A stretch of 17,151 nt of DNA. Origin: JBEKEX01 sp050013615. Its GTDB lineage: Bacteria > Chloroflexota > Anaerolineae > Anaerolineales > Anaerolineaceae. Positions 8,374-15,249 of the stretch are shown here, piece after piece. The stretch covers positions 1-17,151 of the forward strand of contig JBEKEX010000031.1 of NCBI GenBank assembly GCA_050013615.1, given 5' to 3'. The notes under the pieces are model-generated. The model was given only the letters and a program-made list of their open reading frames with translations. It did no database searches and was not told the DNA's origin. A program made the translations under genes and the position numbers. The stretch's first letter is position 1, and the number at the start of each line of letters is the position of its first letter.

Positions 8374-8382
8374 ATTGTATCA
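8374..8382 (-). promoter_or_regulatory. Extended -10 box in front of the importer ATPase
   Basis: The minus strand reads TGATACAAT, an extended -10 (TG-A-TACAAT), just after the T tract of the upstream terminator and about 40 bases before the ATPase ATG. No -35 is recognisable, which is usual for extended -10 promoters. The same nine bases form the -10 of the ABC-2 exporter promoter. It would let the membrane part be transcribed despite the terminator. Confidence 0.45.
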
Positions 8383-8394
8383 GAAAATTGAAAA

Positions 8395-8430
8395 AAAAAG
8401 AGAGCCGGAATTAATCCCGACTCTCTTTTT
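8395..8430 (-). terminator. Terminator between the BMP lipoprotein and the importer ATPase genes
   Basis: The arms AAAAAGAGAG / CTCTCTTTTT continue inward through one C-A position (a G-U pair in the minus-strand RNA) and three more pairs, with an 8-base AT-rich loop. The minus-strand RNA ends in nine or more U, from the A run at 8391-8399. It begins 21 bases after the lipoprotein stop. A terminator inside a transporter operon is a known way to make much more binding protein than permease. Confidence 0.85.
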
Positions 8431-8451
8431 ACATCCTTTACAAACGAAAGC

Positions 8452-9618
8452 TTATTTGCCGGTCAACACGCCGTCGACGGTGATGGCGCCGCTAACCAGG
8501 TCAGCTTTCACCTGGGTAAGCTCGGTCTTCAGTGAATCCGGGACCGTGCTATCGAAATTGTGGAACGGGGCCAGATCCACACCACCATCAACGATGGTGG
8601 AGTTCATCGTGCCACCCTTGAAAGTTCCGGCCTGCACGGACTTGATCACGTTGTAGACTGCGACGTTGATCTTCTTCATGACACTGGTCAGTTCGACGGA
8701 TTGATATTCAGGAGCGGAACCAAACCAATCCTGATCCACGCCGATGATCAAGCAGCTGCTGGTTTCCTTGCAGTAAGCAGCGGAGCCCAGGCCTACAGGG
8801 CCGGCAACGGGCATGATGATATCAGCGCCTTCCTGCTGTAATGACTCGGCCGTCTTGTGGCCATCATCTGTGGAGCTGAAGTTGCCGACGAAGACACCTG
8901 TCTGTTTTGCATCATCCCAACCAAGTGCAACAACGCTGGTGCTGTGTTTCGTGTTGTAATACTTCACACCGGCTTCAAAGCCCTTCATGAAGATGGTGAC
9001 GGTGGGGAGTTGCATGCCGCCGAAAGAGGCAACTTTGCCGGTCTTGGTCATGCCGGCAGCTACGTAGCCGGCTAGGAAAGCGGCCTGGTCGGTCTGGAAA
9101 GTCAACCCGACTACATTGGGTAGAACTGTTGAAGAACCGCAGTCCTTACCTTCTACAGCACCCGTGTAGCAATCCGGATAGGAGTAGTCAACAATGGCGA
9201 AATCAGTGTTGGGGTTGGCTTTTGCGGCTGTGGCCGTATCAACACCCAGCAGGTAGCCGACAGTGATGATCAGGCCGGCCTTCTCGTCCAGGAATTCCTG
9301 AATGTTCTTGGCATAGTCTGACTGTTGGTTTGATTCCAGATATTTGCCATCGATGCCCAGATCGGTTATGGCCTGTTGGACGCCCAGCCATCCACTGGCA
9401 TTGAAGGACTTATCATCGATGCCGCCCAGATCGGTCACTTCACCGACCAGCATCTTCGGTGCAGCGGTCGGGGCAACGGTGGGGGCTTCGGTTGGGGCAG
9501 CCATGGTTGGCGCTTCGGTAGCCGGTGCGGCGGTAGGTGTTGCAGCTGTACCGCAGGCAGCCAGGAGCATGGAAATAGCAACCAGGATGCCCAGCACAAC
9601 ATAAGACTTCTTGGACAT
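8452..9618 (-). CDS. nupN: BMP family ABC transporter substrate-binding lipoprotein (NupN/PnrA-like)
   Basis: A 388-residue lipoprotein. A Lys-containing N-terminus and a hydrophobic stretch end in the lipobox LAAC, with Cys22 as the lipidated residue. Residues 23-55 form a Pro/Thr/Ala linker of repeated APTEAPT-like units that should hold the receptor off the membrane. The BMP domain begins at about residue 57 with GEVTDLGGIDDKSFNAS, the family hallmark, and contains VVGLTFQTDQAAFLAGYVA and VASFGGMQLPTVTIFMKGFEAG, also typical. BMP proteins such as PnrA bind purine nucleosides outside the cell and pass them to the ABC permeases; the ligand here is not proven. It is the first gene of the operon, with a strong promoter, a structured leader and an excellent Shine-Dalgarno (AGGAGGAG, 6 bases before ATG), all pointing to high expression. 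A terminator follows it. Confidence 0.95.
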   Translation of the reverse strand: MSKKSYVVLGILVAISMLLAACGTAATPTAAPATEAPTMAAPTEAPTVAPTAAPKMLVGEVTDLGGIDDKSFNASGWLGVQQAITDLGIDGKYLESNQQSDYAKNIQEFLDEKAGLIITVGYLLGVDTATAAKANPNTDFAIVDYSYPDCYTGAVEGKDCGSSTVLPNVVGLTFQTDQAAFLAGYVAAGMTKTGKVASFGGMQLPTVTIFMKGFEAGVKYYNTKHSTSVVALGWDDAKQTGVFVGNFSSTDDGHKTAESLQQEGADIIMPVAGPVGLGSAAYCKETSSCLIIGVDQDWFGSAPEYQSVELTSVMKKINVAVYNVIKSVQAGTFKGGTMNSTIVDGGVDLAPFHNFDSTVPDSLKTELTQVKADLVSGAITVDGVLTGK

Positions 9619-9655
9619 GAGATTCTCCTCCTATAGAAGAATATGAAGGGATTTT

Positions 9656-9702
9656 GCAGACAGGAACAGACGCTTTCCACCACCAACTGTTCCGGTGTCT
9701 GC
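9656..9702 (-). promoter_or_regulatory. Long stem-loop at the predicted 5' end of the BMP lipoprotein mRNA
   Basis: On the minus strand GCAGACA, a two-base bulge CC, then GGAACAG pair with CTGTTCC-TGTCTGC across a 17-base loop. This gives two perfect 7-bp helices stacked around a bulge. The stem would start about 5 bases after the predicted transcription start (near 9707) and end about 24 bases before the Shine-Dalgarno. There is no U tract, so it is not a terminator. A 5'-terminal stabilising hairpin or a ligand- or protein-binding leader are the options. It does not match a riboswitch I recognise. Confidence 0.7.
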
Positions 9703-9713
9703 TACGTATAATT

Positions 9714-9742
9714 AGTATAACGCTGTTTGAAACTGAATGCAA
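9714..9742 (-). promoter_or_regulatory. Sigma70-type promoter for the BMP lipoprotein operon
   Basis: On the minus strand TTGCAT (9742-9737) is separated by 17 bases from TATACT (9719-9714). The optimal spacing and good hexamers make this one of the best promoters in the window. The predicted start lies near 9707, giving a leader of about 89 nt that begins with the long stem-loop. Confidence 0.7.
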
Positions 9743-9796
9743 GATATTCACTGAAATTTTTCATTGTGAGATCGAAAATTCTTGACTTTTTAAACA

Positions 9797-9833
9797 AAAA
9801 GCAGCAGCCCGCTTTTTTTAGGCTGCTGCTTTT
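9797..9833 (-). terminator. Terminator of the trmD-MFS unit
   Basis: A perfect 13-bp stem (AAAAGCAGCAGCC / GGCTGCTGCTTTT) with an 11-base loop starts 16 bases after the MFS stop codon, and the minus-strand RNA ends in a U-rich tail. It separates the trmD-MFS transcript from the BMP promoter about 55 bases further on. Confidence 0.9.
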
Positions 9834-9849
9834 CATGATTGTAGAAGGA

Positions 9850-11106
9850 TCAGTCGGGCAGTGATATTTTAGCTTCACCGCGTCGGACGAACGACATGGC
9901 CGCAAAAGCAGCCACCAGAAAGATGGGGCTGACCAACATCAATAAATTATATTGGTTGCCGCTCAATTGCACGACCCAGCCGTACATGATTGGCCCGATA
10001 ATGGCAGCTAGAGTCGAAAAGAGATAATAGAGGCCGGTGAAAGTGCCATTATGGGCCTCATCGGTCATATCCACCACCATGGGAAGAGAATTGATATTGA
10101 TCAATGCCCAAGCGATGCCAATACCCATCAGGATCAAACCGATGATCGGAACATTCCCCAGGACGGGCAGCTTTGTCACCACGGTGGTCAAGGTCGAGAT
10201 GGATAGCGCATAAGTGGAAAAAATGCCGATTGCCATCAGGACGATGCCTGTCATGATCGTCTTGCGGCGACCAATCGCCGCACCCAGATAACCGGCCGGC
10301 AGGGCGAAGATGACGAATAGCAGCGAGAGTTGTCCCAACAGGCGTGCGCCATCGGATGCGGGAAATCCCAAGTACTCTTTTGCATAGAGGGTGAAAAAGG
10401 CTTCTATGCCTGAATAAGAAATGAACCAAAATAGAATGGCCAGCAGGATCAACAAAGCGCTTTTATCTTTTTCGTGCAGGATGTTTCCCAGGCTTTTAAA
10501 CAATTGCGGCTGCTCTTGCTCTATCTCTTCATAAGTCTTGGGCTCTTTGATAAAGATGAAGACCAGGAGAGCCGACAGCAGCACCAAACCTGCACCCAGC
10601 CAGAAGGGATAGTCAGGGCTCATATCGTATAGTTTGGCACCGACAAAGTAGGCAATGATGGCGCCCAGGCCGCCCATCAGGTTGATGATGCCGTTGGCTT
10701 GCGAGCGATATTTGGAAGGGGTGATATCGGGCATGAGGGCGATGATGGGCGTGCGCCAGACTGCCATGCTGAGCAGCAGGAAAAGTGCTGCCAGGAAGAA
10801 GACGAACATGCTGGCCGTCATGGGCATAAGGGCGAAGGAAATTGCTGCAATGGGGGCACTGGCGATGATGAAAGGCATGCGGCGGCCGATGCGTGTGCGC
10901 AGACGGTCGGAGTAGGCTCCCACGGCCGGCTGGATGAACAAAGCTGCGATGTTATCCAGGGTCATAAACATCCCGATGAACCCCGTCGCCATGAAGAAGC
11001 GATCTTTGAGGAAAATAGGGACGTAAGCATTGTAAACGCTCCAGATGACGCTGACGCCGAAGAAGCCCAGCCCAAGCAGGAAAGTCTTACCATAATTGAG
11101 TTTCAT
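9850..11106 (-). CDS. MFS transporter, GPH/SLC45-like
   Basis: A 418-residue protein with about twelve hydrophobic segments in two halves split by a charged loop (IKEPKTYEEIEQEQPQLFKS, about residue 190-210). The loop between helices 2 and 3 reads GAYSDRLRTRIGRRMPFI (63-80), the signature shared by GPH-type and SLC45-type sugar cotransporters (D-x-x-x-T-R-x-G-R-R-x-P). TPSKYRSQANGIINLMGGLGA is the matching helix 4-5 motif. Sugar or glycoside uptake with a cation is therefore likely, but no sugar gene lies nearby to name the substrate. Its ATG overlaps the trmD TGA by four bases (ATGA), and AAGGATG serves as Shine-Dalgarno inside trmD, so it is translated from the trmD mRNA. A terminator follows. 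Confidence 0.9.
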   Translation of the reverse strand: MKLNYGKTFLLGLGFFGVSVIWSVYNAYVPIFLKDRFFMATGFIGMFMTLDNIAALFIQPAVGAYSDRLRTRIGRRMPFIIASAPIAAISFALMPMTASMFVFFLAALFLLLSMAVWRTPIIALMPDITPSKYRSQANGIINLMGGLGAIIAYFVGAKLYDMSPDYPFWLGAGLVLLSALLVFIFIKEPKTYEEIEQEQPQLFKSLGNILHEKDKSALLILLAILFWFISYSGIEAFFTLYAKEYLGFPASDGARLLGQLSLLFVIFALPAGYLGAAIGRRKTIMTGIVLMAIGIFSTYALSISTLTTVVTKLPVLGNVPIIGLILMGIGIAWALININSLPMVVDMTDEAHNGTFTGLYYLFSTLAAIIGPIMYGWVVQLSGNQYNLLMLVSPIFLVAAFAAMSFVRRGEAKISLPD

Positions 11107-11846
11107 AAGTCATCCTTTTCGTCTTTTTTGATGTCGTTCAGGATTTTATGATCTTTTTCGCTTAGATCAGCTTTTTCCAATAGATCGGAGCGGCGTTGCA
11201 GCGTGCGCATCAATGCCTGCTTCCGCCGCCAGGCAGCGATTTCGGCATGGTTCCCGGAAAGCAGGACTTCGGGCACACGCCAACCGCGAAAATCTTCGGG
11301 CCGGGTGTAGTGGGGATATTCCAGTAAGCCGGAAGCGAACGAATCATCCGCGGCCCCATCGGGATCACCCAGGGCTCCAGGGATCAGGCGGGTCACCGCA
11401 TCGATCACCATCATGGCCGGTAGTTCACCGCCGGTAAGAACAAAATCTCCGATGGAAATTTCATCGGTCACTAAATGCTGGCGGATGCGTTCATCGACCC
11501 CTTCATAATGACCGCATATCAGAGCCAGGTGAGTCTGTTGGGAGTATTCTTGTGCAATGGTTTGCGTGAAAGGTCTTCCTTGCGGCGTCAACAGGATGAC
11601 CGGGCAGTCGGGTGGGGTGCCCAATACGGCTTCCACGGCCGCGAAAACCGGCTTGGGTTTCATCACCATTCCGCCACCGCCGCCGTAGGGTGCGTCGTCC
11701 GTGGTGTGGTGCTTATCGATGGTCCAGGCACGGATATCGTGGAGGTTGACCTCGATCAGGCAATGTTCCACCGCGCGCTGCAAGATACTGGATTCCAGGT
11801 AGGGCGTGAATACACTTGGAAATAGGGTAAATACATCGAACCGCAT
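11103..11846 (-). CDS. trmD: tRNA (guanine37-N1)-methyltransferase TrmD
   Basis: A 247-residue SPOUT-class enzyme of normal length that methylates G37 next to the anticodon, using S-adenosylmethionine, and so prevents +1 frameshifts. Every family block is present: MRFDVFTLFPSVF at the start, YGGGGGMVMKP (54-64), LICGHYEGVDERI (109-121), the trefoil-knot loop EISIGDFVLTGGELPA (129-144), Arg153 in DAVTRLIPG and the catalytic Asp of DDSF (167-170). The C-terminal tRNA-binding part contains YTRPEDFRGWRVPEVLLSGNH. The last 40 residues are highly charged. TrmD usually sits in rpsP-rimM-trmD-rplS; here it is alone, sharing an mRNA with an MFS gene. No Shine-Dalgarno precedes the ATG and a -10 box lies six bases before it, so the mRNA appears leaderless. 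Confidence 0.98.
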   Translation of the reverse strand: MRFDVFTLFPSVFTPYLESSILQRAVEHCLIEVNLHDIRAWTIDKHHTTDDAPYGGGGGMVMKPKPVFAAVEAVLGTPPDCPVILLTPQGRPFTQTIAQEYSQQTHLALICGHYEGVDERIRQHLVTDEISIGDFVLTGGELPAMMVIDAVTRLIPGALGDPDGAADDSFASGLLEYPHYTRPEDFRGWRVPEVLLSGNHAEIAAWRRKQALMRTLQRRSDLLEKADLSEKDHKILNDIKKDEKDDL

Positions 11847-11852
11847 TTTATG

Positions 11853-11881
11853 ATTTTAGCGTCAAGCGCGGTGCGAAGCAA
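11853..11881 (-). promoter_or_regulatory. Promoter of trmD, apparently giving a leaderless mRNA
   Basis: On the minus strand TTGCTT (11881-11876), 17 bases, then TAAAAT (11858-11853), then six bases to the trmD ATG. This spacing puts the transcription start at or next to the A of the ATG. No purine-rich ribosome binding site precedes the ATG. Confidence 0.55.
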
Positions 11882-11938
11882 GTTATCTAAGTTAATAAAT
11901 TGTCAACAAATATTCACCTTTTTCTAAACATGCTTACC

Positions 11939-11968
11939 TTGACGCTCCTTTTACGGGCATGGTAAGAT
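11939..11968 (+). promoter_or_regulatory. Promoter of the first TPR gene, apparently leaderless
   Basis: TTGACG (11939-11944), 18 bases, TAAGAT (11963-11968), then six bases to the ATG at 11975. The predicted start falls on that ATG. If translation instead begins at the in-frame ATG at 12002, the leader would be about 27 nt with only poorly placed GGTAG or GGAG. Confidence 0.5.
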
Positions 11969-11974
11969 GGTTAC

Positions 11975-13291
11975 ATGTATCTAAAAGGTAGTAAATGGAG
12001 CATGAACCGGCGTACCCACCGGTCCAATCCTTGGCGGATAATTTTCTTAGTGGTATTGGTTGGGGTTGCATTCTATTATCTCGAAGCGGTGGTGCCCAAT
12101 ACGCCGCCCTTGTTCATTCCAACGAACACCCCCACGCGTTCACCCGAATTGTATGTTGCCGATGCCGAGAATTTTGTGTCACAGGGCAAATATAGCCAGG
12201 CTATTCAGGTCTACCAACAGGTGATCCGTGTAGACCCGCGCACGCCATCATATTATCTCGCCCTCTCACGCCTCTACATCTATTCAGGTGATTATGCAGA
12301 TGCGATCACTTATGCATCTGACGTGTTGCTGCTCAACCCAAACAATGATCAGGCTTATATGCTTCTGGCGTGGGCCCAGGCATTGGCTGGCAGCTATACC
12401 GAAGCCGATGCTTCGATCACCCAAGCCCAAAAATTGAATCCCACCAGCCCGCAGATCTTCGCCATCCAGGCATTGGTATTGGCAGAGGAAAACCAGGGCG
12501 GCACCGGGCAGTTGAATACACTTCAGAAAGCCATCGATGCTTCGCACACGGCTGTTACCATGGCTCCCGATGCATTGGAGACTCATTGGGCACGGGGCCG
12601 GGTGTTGGAGATAACGAGCAACTATACGGATGCGGTCACCGAGTATACAGCAGCTATTGCGATCAATAGTAATATCGCCGAATTACACATGGCCTTGGGA
12701 CGCGTCTATCGCGCCCTGGAAGAAAACAATCAGGCGATCGAAGAGTTCTCGCGGGCTAATGCTTTGGAACCCGCCGATCCAAATCCTGATCTCTATCTGT
12801 CGCGCACATACGCCAATGCCGGTGAATGGGCCAAAGCGATCCAGTTTGCACAGCAAGCGGTGCAGGAGGCACCCGGCGACGCTTCGATGTTGGGCAACCT
12901 GGGATGGGTCTATTACCATAACTTGCAGTATCAAGACTCCGTGATGACGTTCGATTTGGCCATTCACGGCGGCACGACCAGCGACGGCACTACCGTGGCT
13001 GGGCTCAAGCTCGATTATGGCCGTTCGGCAGAATATTATTACACGTATGGGCTGGCGCTCTCGCACCTTGGTTATTGTGGTCAAGCGTTGCAGATTGCAC
13101 AGGCCTTGCAGCAAGGCGTAAGCACTGATCAAACCTCGCAGGATAATGCGACTGAGATTATTAGCGAATGTGCAGCTTTTGCAAAATCGGGTTCACCAAC
13201 GCCGACTGCATTGAGCACTCCGACAAGCACTCCCACCCCAGAAGGCACTGCGACGCCCATATTGCCGTCAACGCTTACGCCCACTCCTTAA
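11975..13291 (+). CDS. Membrane-anchored TPR repeat protein, first of a tandem pair
   Basis: A 438-residue protein of unknown function. One membrane helix (about 21-40) has positive charges before it (NRRTHRSNPWR), so the rest should face outward. A short Pro/Thr linker (PTNTPTRSP, 49-57) leads into about eight TPR-like units between 60 and 332, for example FVSQGKYSQAIQVYQQVIRVDP and ALEENNQAIEEFSRANALEP. A less regular domain with YYYTYG (355-360) and two Cys (368, 399) follows, then a Pro/Thr/Ser tail of about 35 residues. TPR units bind peptides or proteins. The next gene is a paralogue with the same plan, starting 11 bases later. Start: 11975 suits the leaderless promoter; the in-frame ATG at 12002 would remove nine residues and is also possible. 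No terminator is obvious between the two genes. Confidence 0.85.
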   Translation: MYLKGSKWSMNRRTHRSNPWRIIFLVVLVGVAFYYLEAVVPNTPPLFIPTNTPTRSPELYVADAENFVSQGKYSQAIQVYQQVIRVDPRTPSYYLALSRLYIYSGDYADAITYASDVLLLNPNNDQAYMLLAWAQALAGSYTEADASITQAQKLNPTSPQIFAIQALVLAEENQGGTGQLNTLQKAIDASHTAVTMAPDALETHWARGRVLEITSNYTDAVTEYTAAIAINSNIAELHMALGRVYRALEENNQAIEEFSRANALEPADPNPDLYLSRTYANAGEWAKAIQFAQQAVQEAPGDASMLGNLGWVYYHNLQYQDSVMTFDLAIHGGTTSDGTTVAGLKLDYGRSAEYYYTYGLALSHLGYCGQALQIAQALQQGVSTDQTSQDNATEIISECAAFAKSGSPTPTALSTPTSTPTPEGTATPILPSTLTPTP

Positions 13292-13302
13292 AGTAAGTAA
13301 GA

Positions 13303-14748
13303 ATGAATATTCCAGAAAAACGTCGCATCTTTTATAAACCGAAAAACCAGCTTAATCCCTATCGCGCTTTGGTGCTGATCGTGGTGATCTTGGGGTTTGT
13401 GTTCATCCTCCACGGCTATCAACAGGGGACGGTGCGGCCGTTGTTCCTGCCCACCTATACCCCGACCCGCACCAGCAATTCTTATGCATTACAAGGCGAG
13501 ACGGATTTCGAGACGGGCAATTTGACCGCCGCCATTGCAGCTTACCAGCAGGCGGCGGTTGTCGACCCTTATAACGTTTCGATCTGGTCCGAGTTGGCCC
13601 GCATCCAGACTTATTCCACCACCTTGTTGACCGACGATACGGATAAATATCAACGTTTTCAGGAGGCCCAGGCCTCCATCAATCGTGCCATCCAGGTCGC
13701 GCCGGATGACAGCACGGCCCACGCCATCCGCGCCTTTGTGCTTGACTGGACAGCAAGCTCCGCCCTGGTGAGTGATCCTCAGTCGCTGCTCTCCCAGGCA
13801 GAACAGGAGGCAGTGCGTGCTTTGCAGCTCGACAACACCAATTCTCTGGCTCTGGCTTATTATGCTGAAATCTTGTCGGACCAACAGAATCGGACCCAGG
13901 CGAGCCAGTACATCAAACAAGCCTTGCAGCAGGATCCGAATTCGATGGATATCCATCGTATTGATGCTTTGCTGCTAGAATCGGGGGGCGATTATTCGTC
14001 AGCAATCGACGAATACCTGGCGGCGGTAAAAATTTCTCCCAACTTGACTTTTCTTCAGTTGGCCATCGGTGCTAATTACCGCCAGTTGGCATCCCAAGCT
14101 ACCAATGCGTTATATAAAAGCCAGTTGTATGATAAGGCTTTGGAATATTTTCAACAGGCAACGATCATCAACGCCCAGCTGCAGATCAAAGATCCGGTGC
14201 CCTATATTTCCATCGCGCGCACGTATTCGCAAGAGGGCGAGTTCTTTGCGGCTGCGCTCAATATACGTCAGGCACTGGCGTTTGATCCGACCAGCGCCGA
14301 CGTTTACGGACAGCTAGGGATCATCTATTTCAAAGCACGCAATTACGAAGGTTCCATCCCGGCACTGCGTTGTGCCATCAAGGGCTGCACTGCCGAGGAG
14401 AGTTGTGACGTGCGCCAATGCACGAATGCCAACGCCCCATCGATCACGCTGCAGGGACTGCCGTTGACCTCCAACACGGTGGTCTATTACTACACCTACG
14501 GCTCGGTATTGGCAGCCATGCATCGCTCGACGAACGGTTATTGCAAGGAAGCCATGCAAGTGCTCAAACAGGTGCATGATGCGTTTGGCACTGATACAAC
14601 GATCATGTCGATCGTCACTTCCGGCGAGGATATCTGTGCCATTTATGGCTATACCGAGACGTATTCTCCCAACAGCTCGTCGGTGATACCCACCCCGACC
14701 TTTACACCTGCGCCAACCTTGACGCCCATCCTGACACCCACCCGATAG
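13303..14748 (+). CDS. Membrane-anchored TPR repeat protein, second of a tandem pair, Cys-rich
   Basis: A 481-residue paralogue of the preceding gene, function unknown. The N-terminus keeps the same plan: basic cytoplasmic stretch, helix at about 21-37, then RPLFLPTYTPTRT (45-57), matching PPLFIPTNTPTRS of the first protein. TPR-like units cover about 60-355, more widely spaced because of inserts such as 104-117. The C-terminal domain has YYYTYG (395-400) and Cys414/Cys445, 31 residues apart exactly as Cys368/Cys399 in the first protein. A specific insert with Cys357, 362, 368 and 373 precedes it. All six Cys lie in the last 130 residues, outside the membrane by prediction, which suggests disulphides. 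It ends in a Pro/Thr tail. The pair probably arose by tandem duplication and is co-transcribed; the Shine-Dalgarno is weak (AAGTAAG). No clear terminator follows. Confidence 0.85.
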   Translation: MNIPEKRRIFYKPKNQLNPYRALVLIVVILGFVFILHGYQQGTVRPLFLPTYTPTRTSNSYALQGETDFETGNLTAAIAAYQQAAVVDPYNVSIWSELARIQTYSTTLLTDDTDKYQRFQEAQASINRAIQVAPDDSTAHAIRAFVLDWTASSALVSDPQSLLSQAEQEAVRALQLDNTNSLALAYYAEILSDQQNRTQASQYIKQALQQDPNSMDIHRIDALLLESGGDYSSAIDEYLAAVKISPNLTFLQLAIGANYRQLASQATNALYKSQLYDKALEYFQQATIINAQLQIKDPVPYISIARTYSQEGEFFAAALNIRQALAFDPTSADVYGQLGIIYFKARNYEGSIPALRCAIKGCTAEESCDVRQCTNANAPSITLQGLPLTSNTVVYYYTYGSVLAAMHRSTNGYCKEAMQVLKQVHDAFGTDTTIMSIVTSGEDICAIYGYTETYSPNSSSVIPTPTFTPAPTLTPILTPTR

Positions 14749-14806
14749 TGGATATTGGGTGGTAGCGGGGAAATATATAAGTTTTGTTAGAAACATTCTC
14801 TTCCTC

Positions 14807-14835
14807 TTGACTTCCCCGTAAAAGAAAGTTATCAT
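14807..14835 (+). promoter_or_regulatory. Sigma70-type promoter of groESL
   Basis: TTGACT (14807-14812), 17 bases, TATCAT (14830-14835). Transcription should begin near 14842, which places the CIRCE operator at about +5 to +31, the usual arrangement for HrcA control. The gap 14749-14806 before it shows no recognisable element. Confidence 0.8.
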
Positions 14836-14846
14836 TCGTAACGGTT

Positions 14847-14873
14847 TTAGCACTCGTATAGAGCGAGTGCTAA
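14847..14873 (+). promoter_or_regulatory. CIRCE operator (HrcA binding site)
   Basis: TTAGCACTC, nine bases, GAGTGCTAA: an exact match to the CIRCE consensus. The symmetry extends outward and inward to 12-bp arms with a 7-base centre (14845-14875). HrcA repressor bound here blocks groESL transcription until heat or misfolded protein draws GroEL away. hrcA itself is not in the window. Confidence 0.98.
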
Positions 14874-14901
14874 AATATCGAAAACAAACAAAATTCTTTG
14901 C

Positions 14902-14907
14902 GGGAGG
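14902..14907 (+). promoter_or_regulatory. Ribosome binding site fixing the groES start
   Basis: GGGAGG stands five bases before the ATG at 14913. This rules out the in-frame TTG at 14898, which would lie upstream of the site and add five residues unlike any GroES N-terminus. Confidence 0.9.
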
Positions 14908-14912
14908 TAAGT

Positions 14913-15221
14913 ATGTCGATCAATTTCAAACCTTTGGGTGGCCGTGTGGTGGTAGAGCCGATCGAGCAGGAAGATATTACTGCCGGCGGTATCGTATTAC
15001 CCGATACGGCAAAAGAGAAGCCTCAGAAGGGGACTGTCCTTTCTGTAGGGCCGGGTGACCGGGACGAAGCTGGTAAACGCATCCCGATGGACGTAGCGGC
15101 GGGTGATGTCGTCTTGTTTGCCAAATACAGCGGAACTGAGATCAAAGTGGATAGCAGGAAGTTGCTCATCCTGCGCGAGAGCGATCTGCTGGCAATCATC
15201 GATGAAAAAAAGAAGAAATAA
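14913..15221 (+). CDS. groES: Co-chaperonin GroES
   Basis: A 102-residue protein, close to the usual 95-100. It forms the heptameric lid that closes the GroEL chamber. Conserved blocks are visible: FKPLGGRVVVEPIEQE at the start, TAGGIVLPDTAKEKPQKGTV, which holds the mobile loop (GGIVLP) that docks on GroEL, the roof-region GPG, then DVVLFAKYSGTEI and ILRESDLLAII near the end. The C-terminus is a run of Lys residues. It is the first gene of the heat-shock operon under CIRCE, 28 bases before groEL, with a very good ribosome binding site. Confidence 0.98.
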   Translation: MSINFKPLGGRVVVEPIEQEDITAGGIVLPDTAKEKPQKGTVLSVGPGDRDEAGKRIPMDVAAGDVVLFAKYSGTEIKVDSRKLLILRESDLLAIIDEKKKK

Positions 15222-15249
15222 TTTCTTATTGAAAAAGGAGTTGTAAGTT

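Noticed and set aside
9344..9751. Several overlapping open frames on both strands with repetitive Gly- or Pro-rich products
   Set aside because: They are shadows of the Pro/Thr/Ala linker DNA of the BMP lipoprotein.
14766..14818. Inverted repeat CGGGGAA / TTCCCCG before groES as a terminator for the TPR genes
   Set aside because: The arms are about 40 bases apart and no T tract follows; one arm lies in the groESL promoter spacer. Probably chance.
14898..14912. Upstream TTG start for groES
   Set aside because: The Shine-Dalgarno GGGAGG lies downstream of it and is placed for the ATG at 14913.
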